Source of the DNA: Bacteroidales bacterium UBA1733
GTDB lineage: Bacteria > Bacteroidota > Bacteroidia > Bacteroidales > UBA3663
Assembly (NCBI GenBank): GCA_002315795.1
Contig: DCIF01000101.1
Span: forward strand, 24,271-37,269
Length of the DNA stretch: 12,999 nt
Direction of reading: 5' to 3'
This document shows, in pieces, positions 7,712 to 12,999 of the stretch. Each line of letters starts with the position of its first letter. Position 1 is the stretch's first letter. Under the pieces are notes generated by a model, which made no database searches, was not told where the DNA came from, and saw only the letters and a program-made list of their open reading frames with translations. The position numbers were made by a program, and so were the translations under genes.

Positions 7712-8122
7712 ATGGTTATGAAAAGCTTATTTATTATTGCGGCAATGGCATTTATGGTTAGCAATGCCGCATTTGCGCAGAAATCAGACGCAGAATTCGA
7801 TAAGAATACTACTGCTGTCGATTACTCTTTTAAGGTAAACAATCGTTCAATAAGTAAGTATCTGAAGCTCGAAGGAGATCAGGAAGAAAAGATGGCATAT
7901 ATTTGTGACCGCTTTGACAATGATCTCGCAAGAGTGGGTCACAGCAAAGAAGAGAAGCGTGCAGACCGTTTCATGAACGCACTGTCATACAACCTTTCTG
8001 CAGCACACCAGACCCTCTCAGCAGTGCAGTATCACAAGTACCTTGTCCTGCTCAACAGTTCGTTGAAGAACAAGGGACTGGATATGTATGTTGCAAACAG
8101 AGATATGGCTTTTGCAGAATAA
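7712..8122 (+). CDS. Small secreted helical protein of unknown function
   Basis: This 136-residue protein has a clear signal peptide (MVMKSLFIIAAMAF, cleavage probably after AFA at residue 22). The mature part is mostly charged and probably helical. Two segments, LKLEGDQEEKMAYI (51-64) and TLSAVQYHKYLVLL (101-114), faintly recall the LTxxQ-type repeats of Spy/CpxP periplasmic proteins, but the likeness is weak. ATG at 7718 (residue 3) is an equally good start. The gene has its own promoter and leader and is bounded by a strong terminator, so it is monocistronic. I do not recognise an established function; a periplasmic stress or chaperone-like role would be a guess. Confidence 0.8.
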   Translation: MVMKSLFIIAAMAFMVSNAAFAQKSDAEFDKNTTAVDYSFKVNNRSISKYLKLEGDQEEKMAYICDRFDNDLARVGHSKEEKRADRFMNALSYNLSAAHQTLSAVQYHKYLVLLNSSLKNKGLDMYVANRDMAFAE

Positions 8123-8146
8123 TCTCTTCCTTTTACTTTATACAAT

Positions 8147-8185
8147 AAGTAGGAGCACTCTGAGTCCGGCAGAGTGCTCCTACTT
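8147..8185. terminator. Strong hairpin terminator shared by convergent genes
   Basis: A perfect 16-bp stem (AAGTAGGAGCACTCTG pairing with its complement at 8170-8185) encloses a 7-base loop AGTCCGG. It lies 24 bases after the stop of the small secreted protein and 20 bases beyond the prmA stop on the opposite strand. The symmetric stem would work in both directions. The T-tract after it is poor on either strand. Confidence 0.85.
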
Positions 8186-8188
8186 TAC

Positions 8189-8226
8189 ATTTCAGTATTT
8201 CAATTTCAATTAAAAAAAGATGCACA
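8189..8226 (+). repeat. Solo copy of the inverted-repeat arm, overlapping prmA 3' end
   Basis: ATTTCAGT, then ATTTCAATTAAAAAAAG, then CACAC repeats in the same order the right arm of the 7305-7460 element read on its minus strand. TATTTCAATTTCAATTA (8196-8212) is an exact 17-bp match to the left arm at 7305-7321. The copy covers the last codons and the stop of prmA (TGA as TCA at 8206-8208). Confidence 0.6.
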
Positions 8227-9075
8227 CACCCAGTTATTGCGACTGCGGTGATGCTGGTAGGTGAGGCCACACTCGGCAGCACGTTGGCGGATAACGGGGA
8301 CATCCTCTTCATAGAAACCGCTCATCAGGAGGGTGGCACCAGGACGCATGACGCTGACATAACGGGGCATATCTGTCACGAGGACATTGCGGTTGATGTT
8401 GGCCAGAACGAGGTCGTAGGCAGGTCCTTCGGTGAGTAGAGAAGCATCACCGCACTCTACATGTACCTTGCTGGCAAGGCCATTGAGCAGGACATTATCG
8501 GTAGCATTGTCGGCCACCCAGTCATCAATCTCTATGGCACGAACCTGCTCTGCTCCTACCTCTGCAGCCAGGATGGCAAGAACTCCGGTACCTGTACCCA
8601 TATCGAGCACTTTCGTGTTGATATTCAGCCGCATAATCTCCTCCAGAAGCTGTGAAGTAGTCTCGTGTGTACCACTACCGAACGACATTTTTGGATCGAT
8701 GATCACCTCATATTTTGAGGCAGGAATCTGCTGTGGAGGGGTAGCTGGACTGTGCACGCAGCAGACCGTGTCAGGGTCGGAAGGATGACTGACGATGATA
8801 GGCTCGAACTGCTGGCTCTGTTCCCAAGTCTGATTCCAGTCCTGCATCTCGACGACGGCCGACGTCCACTGCACAGAAACGCCCTCGAGAGGGAGATCGA
8901 GTAGCAGTGCTTCAAGCGAAGAAGACTGCCAGAGGTTCTGCGGGATGTAGGCTTTCAGGCAGTCTGACTCATTGGCGAACGAGTCAAAACCCAGTGGACC
9001 AAGCAGCGCAGCAAGGACATCGCATAGCTCTTCGGTGCAAGGAGATGGGGTGAGAGTGACTTCTATATAGTTCAT
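8206..9075 (-). CDS. prmA: Ribosomal protein L11 methyltransferase
   Basis: This cytoplasmic enzyme uses S-adenosylmethionine to methylate ribosomal protein L11. From ATG at 9075 it has 289 residues, near the usual PrmA length. The N-terminal substrate-recognition part (MNYIEVTL to about 90) is followed by FGSGTHETT (132-140), SAM motif I VLDMGTGTGVLA (156-167), the acidic end of strand 2 (AIEID, 180-184) and the catalytic-region motif LVLANIN (222-228). A TTG at 9087 in the same frame would add four residues, but MNYIEVTL matches where PrmA proteins normally begin. It is transcribed towards the small secreted gene and divergently from the gene at 9272. Its final residues (ASFFN) lie inside a repeated sequence. 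Confidence 0.95.
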   Translation of the reverse strand: MNYIEVTLTPSPCTEELCDVLAALLGPLGFDSFANESDCLKAYIPQNLWQSSSLEALLLDLPLEGVSVQWTSAVVEMQDWNQTWEQSQQFEPIIVSHPSDPDTVCCVHSPATPPQQIPASKYEVIIDPKMSFGSGTHETTSQLLEEIMRLNINTKVLDMGTGTGVLAILAAEVGAEQVRAIEIDDWVADNATDNVLLNGLASKVHVECGDASLLTEGPAYDLVLANINRNVLVTDMPRYVSVMRPGATLLMSGFYEEDVPVIRQRAAECGLTYQHHRSRNNWVCASFFN

Positions 9076-9148
9076 AATGGGTAACAAAATTTAAAAAATG
9101 AACATTTTCGGTGAAAAAGAGGATAGAAAATATGTTAAATCACCGATA

Positions 9149-9183
9149 TTTGGCACAAAGGTACGAAAATATTTCTATCTTTG
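9149..9183 (+). promoter_or_regulatory. Promoter for the low-complexity exported protein
   Basis: A perfect -7 box TATCTTTG lies at 9176-9183 and TTTG at 9149-9152 is a possible -33 element with a 23-base spacer, slightly longer than ideal. The predicted start near 9190 gives a leader of about 80 nt. The region contains the opposite-facing prmA -7 box, so the two promoters overlap. Confidence 0.65.
9156..9163 (-). promoter_or_regulatory. Candidate -7 box for prmA
   Basis: CAAAGGTA on the plus strand reads TACCTTTG on the minus strand, a perfect TAnnTTTG box about 80 bases upstream of the prmA start. No good TTTG is seen 19-21 bases further upstream, so it may be weak or activator-dependent. 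Confidence 0.5.
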
Positions 9184-9210
9184 CACTAAATATAACTATT
9201 TTTTAAACTT

Positions 9211-9228
9211 GAGTGAAGATTTTCACTC
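9211..9228 (+). promoter_or_regulatory. Leader hairpin
   Basis: GAGTGAA and TTCACTC form a perfect 7-bp stem with loop GATT, about 20 nt into the predicted leader. Apart from the two promoters and this hairpin, the 196-bp spacer between prmA and the next gene shows nothing else that I can interpret. Confidence 0.45.
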
Positions 9229-9271
9229 TAAAACATAAAATAACCAAACCAAATATTTACTTTTTAGACCT

Positions 9272-10612
9272 ATGATGAAGCGTTTTTTTATTGCAGCTAT
9301 TGCGCTTGCGACAACCATCCCCGCCGCTGTCAGTCTGAAGGCGCAGGACGATGACGATATCTACTTCAGCAAAAAGGCCAATAAGAAGGCCACGCAGGAG
9401 GCTATTTATGGACAGACGGCTGACTATGACTGGTCAACGGATGCCAATAATGACTGGGACCTCGACGACTACAACCGCCGAGGCAAGGAGGTTGCTGAAC
9501 CTGTTGAGACCAAGACTGCAGCTACTGCTACAGCCAACACTTCGACCGAAAAAGTGATGGAGATCTCGCCTGAGCCGGACTTCTATTATGAGGTTCCCGA
9601 CGGTAATGGCGGCACGACCCTGGTGCCTGGCAACAAGAAAATACTGAAAAAAGCAGATGCCAGTAAATATAAGGTGGTGCGCGATACGCTGGTTTTGGTA
9701 GAACAATATTACTTCTCAGACCTGATCCGCCGTTTTCACAATCCATTCTTCGGCTACTACCGTTACAGTCCCTGGTATGATGTGGCTTTCTATGATCCTT
9801 TCTACTGGGATTACTGCTACTATGACCCATGGTGGTATGTAACGCCGAGCTTCGGTTTCCACTGGGGCAGCTGGTATGGTGGCTGGAGTTTCGGCTACTA
9901 CTCAGGCTGGTATGGCGGCTGGTATTCGCCATTCTATCACCCTATGCCTCACTACCACCACTTCTGTTATGAGGACTATCACCATGGCATCTGGCACGAG
10001 CCTGCTCATAGACCTGTGCACCACAGCGCTGGCCGCAATAATATGGGTGGCCACTTCGAGAACCGTGGTGGATGGCGCAGAGACGGTGGCAGCAGTCGCT
10101 TAGCATCGGCCAGCACTAACCGCAGCTACCGTGCAGCTAACGGTGCTCATGTAGGCCGTGCCAACAACAATGGCTCTTATAATGAGGGTCCTACCCTGCG
10201 TGGACGTAATGCCACCAATGGCCGCATTAACAACAGCAACATGCGCAACGACAACAGTACGCAGTCAAGATTCGAGCAGCGCTCACGCTATGCAGATAGT
10301 CGTAGCAGCAGCTCAATGAACAACAGCAGCTCACGTCGTGAATCAGCAGGCATGCGCCAGACTGACAACGGCAGAACACGCAGTGAACGCAATTCGAGCT
10401 TTAACCGCAGCAACAGCTCGCGACAGGAGAGCTATAGCAACCGCAGTAATAACACCCGTAGTGAGAGCTACAGCAACCGCAGCAACAACAGCAGCTACAG
10501 CCGTAGCAGCAGTAGTGGCATGAGCCACAGCAGCGGCGGTGGATTCTCAGGCGGTGGTCACTCTGGTGGTGGCGGCGGCAGTCGTGGTGGCGGTCATGGT
10601 GGTCGCAGATAA
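9272..10612 (+). CDS. Exported low-complexity protein: acidic, Tyr/Trp/His-rich, Asn/Ser/Arg-rich and Gly-rich
   Basis: This 446-residue protein starts with a signal peptide (MMKRFFIAAIALA, cleavage near AQ at 24/25). The mature part has four blocks. Residues 26-145 are acidic (DDDDI at once) and may be folded. Residues 146-222 are extremely rich in Tyr, Trp, Phe and Gly. Residues 223-251 hold ten histidines. From about 252 to 420 the sequence is Asn/Ser/Arg-rich, basic and probably disordered, and it ends in a Gly-rich tail with RGG-like steps (GGSRGGGHGGRR). No catalytic motif is visible. It is followed after 33 bases by an OmpP1/FadL-type channel. A surface or matrix structural protein, possibly metal-binding, is inference; the function is unknown. 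Confidence 0.8.
   Translation: MMKRFFIAAIALATTIPAAVSLKAQDDDDIYFSKKANKKATQEAIYGQTADYDWSTDANNDWDLDDYNRRGKEVAEPVETKTAATATANTSTEKVMEISPEPDFYYEVPDGNGGTTLVPGNKKILKKADASKYKVVRDTLVLVEQYYFSDLIRRFHNPFFGYYRYSPWYDVAFYDPFYWDYCYYDPWWYVTPSFGFHWGSWYGGWSFGYYSGWYGGWYSPFYHPMPHYHHFCYEDYHHGIWHEPAHRPVHHSAGRNNMGGHFENRGGWRRDGGSSRLASASTNRSYRAANGAHVGRANNNGSYNEGPTLRGRNATNGRINNSNMRNDNSTQSRFEQRSRYADSRSSSSMNNSSSRRESAGMRQTDNGRTRSERNSSFNRSNSSRQESYSNRSNNTRSESYSNRSNNSSYSRSSSSGMSHSSGGGFSGGGHSGGGGGSRGGGHGGRR
10427..10498 (+). repeat. Two 36-bp in-frame tandem repeats
   Basis: Units at 10427-10462 and 10463-10498 encode ESYSNRSNN followed by three variable residues, 12 codons each. The bases match closely and differ mainly at third positions early in the unit. 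Looser Ser/Asn/Arg repeats surround them. This is a plausible site of copy-number change within the basic disordered region. Confidence 0.7.
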
Positions 10613-10645
10613 GACCGGTAATACAACTAAAGTGCAAGACAAGAA

Positions 10646-12184
10646 ATGAACAAAAATAAGAACTTAGTTTTGGCGGTGCTGATGGCATCAGGCTGTACAC
10701 TGGCTTATGGTCAGAGTGTACTTGATGCTTCTCACATGGCTTCTGAAGGCCTCTATGGCACGGCCAGATATATGGCCATGGGAGGTGCTTTCGGTGCACT
10801 TGGAGGAGATCCGAGCTGTATGAAGGACAATCCGGCAGGTCTGGCTATCTACAGAGGTACGAGCCAGTTCTCTATCACGCCGAACTTCCAGATAGCCAAT
10901 GCACCAGGAGCCAGTCACAAATCGTCCACGGCTATCACAAACCTGAGTTTCATCCTTTCGTTCAAGAGTGACGACTGGATGGACAATCTGGTGAACTTCA
11001 ACATCGGTTTCGGATTCAACCGCAATGAGGGATCGCGCCGTCGCTATGGTTTTTACAACTATGGTAACCCCGGTTCGTCGATGGCCAGCTATGTGGATGA
11101 CGCCAACTGGAACTGGGGCACTCAGTCGATTCTGGGACAGTTAGGTGAAGACCTCTACCCATATCTGATTATAGATAACGGCGAAGACAACCAGATGTCT
11201 GTAGATGCCAAGTATGGCTGGGATCATGACAGATATTCGAAGATCAGCATTGCTTCGCGTAATGATGAGTACGACGTCAGTTTCTCAGGCAATTGGAACG
11301 ACATCTTCTATGCAGGCATGACGCTGAGTTTCATTGACATGAACCAGACCACGACTTCGGAAATCGACGAGATATATGATAACCTCGGTGATAATCCGAG
11401 CTGTTTCTATAGCACCGATCAGGAGATCAAAGGTTCTGGTTTTCAGGCGAAGTTAGGATTCCTATTCAAGCCTACAGACGAGTGGCGCATAGGTGCTGCA
11501 GTGCATACTCCTACCTGGTATGACCTGCGTGAATACCAGTATGCCTACCTGGACTATGGCTGGGATGATGACTATGTGAGCACAGATACTGAAGGCATCT
11601 GGGACATCTATGGCAATGTGCTGGATTATGAGTATTCGTTCAGATCGCCTTGGGCTTACCAGTTCTCAACTGCATACGTCTTTGGTGCCAACGCGATCCT
11701 GAGCTTCGAATATGACATGAAGGACTATACGACCATGAAGTATTCAGGCATCAAGAGCACTGAGCACCATAAGTTCGACTATGTTAATGAATACATCAAG
11801 AACTATATGAAGATGCAGCATACGTTCAAGGGTGGTCTGGAAGTGCGTGCTACAAAGAATCTGAGTGTTCGTGCCGGCTATGCCTATATGACCGCCGACA
11901 GTGACATTCCGAGCAATGCGCCGGTTGATAACGTATATGTAGGTTATAACAGCTACATCGGCGAGGCTTCAAGAACAGACTATGCCAAAATCGGTGCTCA
12001 ACAGTTCTTCAGCGCAGGTCTGGGATGGCGTGGTAAGCAGTGGTATGCGGATCTGACCGTACAGGACCGACTGATGAAGGAGACTGTGGCTTCATTCCCT
12101 AGTACTGACTACACAAGAGCCACTGAGCAATGTGTCAAGACCAACTTTGTCAACACTGCATTGACCCTCGGATATCGTTTCTAA
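10646..12184 (+). CDS. OmpP1/FadL-family outer-membrane transport protein
   Basis: This 512-residue protein has a signal peptide ending AYG (residue 22). A conserved N-terminal segment, GTARYMAMGGAFGALGGD followed by NPAGLAIY (38-69), is typical of the OmpP1/FadL group in Bacteroidota, often called hemin receptor in annotations without proof. The rest consists of amphipathic beta-strands with many aromatic girdle residues and ends LTLGYRF with terminal Phe, as expected for BAM-inserted barrels. FadL proteins pass hydrophobic compounds through the outer membrane; the substrate here is unknown. The start lies 33 bases after the low-complexity gene, with no terminator between, so an operon is likely. 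Confidence 0.85.
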   Translation: MNKNKNLVLAVLMASGCTLAYGQSVLDASHMASEGLYGTARYMAMGGAFGALGGDPSCMKDNPAGLAIYRGTSQFSITPNFQIANAPGASHKSSTAITNLSFILSFKSDDWMDNLVNFNIGFGFNRNEGSRRRYGFYNYGNPGSSMASYVDDANWNWGTQSILGQLGEDLYPYLIIDNGEDNQMSVDAKYGWDHDRYSKISIASRNDEYDVSFSGNWNDIFYAGMTLSFIDMNQTTTSEIDEIYDNLGDNPSCFYSTDQEIKGSGFQAKLGFLFKPTDEWRIGAAVHTPTWYDLREYQYAYLDYGWDDDYVSTDTEGIWDIYGNVLDYEYSFRSPWAYQFSTAYVFGANAILSFEYDMKDYTTMKYSGIKSTEHHKFDYVNEYIKNYMKMQHTFKGGLEVRATKNLSVRAGYAYMTADSDIPSNAPVDNVYVGYNSYIGEASRTDYAKIGAQQFFSAGLGWRGKQWYADLTVQDRLMKETVASFPSTDYTRATEQCVKTNFVNTALTLGYRF

Positions 12185-12999
12185 ATGAACATTTTTTTAG
12201 ATTCACTCAATAAAAGCCAGCGGGCCGCCGTAGAATACTGCGACGGCCCACAACTTGTTATAGCCGGCGCTGGTTCGGGCAAGACACGTGTGCTGACCTA
12301 TAAGATTGCACACCTGCTGATGCATGGTTACAGACCCGATGAAATCATCGCGCTGACGTTTACGAAGAAGGCGGCCACTGAGATGCAGAACCGCATTCAG
12401 CAAATCGTAGGTGCACAGGCTGCTAAACGGCTGTGGATGGGCACTTTCCACTCTCTGTTCAGCCGCATCCTGCGCCGTGAAGCTGGTCGTCTGGGTTTTA
12501 AGTCAGACTTCACCATCTATGACCAGTCAGACTCACGTTCGCTGGTCAAGACCATCATCAAGGAGATGGGTCTGGACGACAAGCAATATAAGCCTAATGC
12601 CGTGCAGGGCCAGATCAGCAATGCCAAGAACAACCTGATCACGCCTGGGATGTATTCGGCCAACCGTGAGCTGCGCGAGTATGACACACGCTCTAAACGA
12701 CCGCTGCTGCATGAGATCTATCAGCGCTACTGGAACCGCTGCTATCAGGCAGGTGCGATGGACTTTGATGATCTGCTGGTTTATACCAACATCCTGTTCC
12801 GCGACTTCCCGGATGTGCTGGAGTTCTATCAGCAGTACTTCCGTTATGTGCTGGTAGATGAGTATCAGGACACGAACCGCGCACAACATCTGATTGTGGA
12901 GCAGCTGGCGCGCAGTCACAAACATCTGTGTGTAGTGGGTGACGATGCACAGAGCATCTACTCTTTCCGCGGTGCAAACATCAGGAATATTCTGGATCT
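12185..12999 (+). CDS. UvrD/PcrA-type SF1A DNA helicase, N-terminal part (partial)
   Basis: The window ends inside the gene after 271 codons. Motifs appear in the right order for a superfamily 1A 3'-5' helicase: Q motif LNKSQRAAV (8-16), Walker A AGAGSGKT (27-34), motif Ia ALTFTKKAATEM, GTFHSL, motif II VDEYQDTN (224-231) and motif III VVGDDAQSIYSFRGA (250-264). Such ATP-driven helicases act in nucleotide excision and mismatch repair or remove proteins from DNA in the cytoplasm. UvrD, PcrA and Rep cannot be separated from this part, so no gene symbol is given. The ATG follows directly on the TAA of the outer-membrane gene (TAAATG), with no promoter visible, which suggests read-through or coupled expression. 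Confidence 0.92.
   Translation, partial: MNIFLDSLNKSQRAAVEYCDGPQLVIAGAGSGKTRVLTYKIAHLLMHGYRPDEIIALTFTKKAATEMQNRIQQIVGAQAAKRLWMGTFHSLFSRILRREAGRLGFKSDFTIYDQSDSRSLVKTIIKEMGLDDKQYKPNAVQGQISNAKNNLITPGMYSANRELREYDTRSKRPLLHEIYQRYWNRCYQAGAMDFDDLLVYTNILFRDFPDVLEFYQQYFRYVLVDEYQDTNRAQHLIVEQLARSHKHLCVVGDDAQSIYSFRGANIRNILD

Noticed and set aside
7699..7712. Fourth copy of the inverted-repeat arm before the small secreted gene
   Set aside because: The likeness (TATTTCAATTTTTA) is confined to an AT-rich stretch and lacks the following A-run and CACAC, so chance is enough to explain it.
9076..9087. TTG start four codons upstream for prmA
   Set aside because: The ATG at 9075 gives the N-terminus expected for PrmA, and TTG is a poor start.
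10401..10799. Minus-strand Cys/His-rich open frame and a neighbouring Ala-rich one
   Set aside because: Both are shadows of the AGC/AAC-rich codons of the Ser/Asn/Arg tract on the plus strand.

Overview
The window looks like chromosomal DNA from a member of the Bacteroidota, most likely Prevotellaceae or a close relative. The evidence is a TonB-dependent receptor beside a DUF4249 lipoprotein, the acetyl/succinylornithine-type transcarbamylase motif HCLPVRRN, perfect Bacteroidota -7 boxes (TAnnTTTG), genes without clear Shine-Dalgarno sites, and an OmpP1/FadL-type outer-membrane protein. The species is not determined.

Layout. (1) 1-1358: the 3' end of argF' (N-acetyl/N-succinylornithine carbamoyltransferase) overlaps by 4 bases with a DAACS/SDF-family symporter that lacks several ion- and substrate-binding residues of the family. 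(2) 1359-1466: spacer with three copies of a 16-bp sequence at an exact 27-bp period. (3) 1467-7166: a tight three-gene operon of a TonB-dependent receptor with an unusual N-terminal extension, a DUF4249 lipoprotein, and a secreted MG2-like protein with a plug-like C-terminal region. All three products are predicted to be exported to the envelope, which suggests an uptake or surface-assembly complex for an unknown substrate. (4) 7167-7711: a 545-bp gene-free stretch with a 42-bp triple repeat, a diverged inverted-repeat (MITE-like) element, two hairpins, a strong promoter and a structured leader. (5) 7712-8122: a small secreted helical protein, convergent with prmA across a 16-bp-stem terminator. 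(6) prmA on the minus strand (8206-9075), and a divergent promoter region. (7) 9272-12999: a low-complexity Tyr/Trp/His-, Asn/Ser/Arg- and Gly-rich exported protein, an OmpP1/FadL-type channel, and the 5' part of a UvrD/PcrA-type helicase, all on the plus strand with short or no gaps.

The best candidates for something undescribed are the two codon-multiple repeat arrays that flank the receptor operon, the inverted-repeat element whose arm recurs over the prmA stop codon, the composite N-terminus of the receptor, the symporter with altered binding sites, and the aromatic/RGG-like exported protein paired with a FadL-type channel. All family calls come from reading motifs. No database search was possible.
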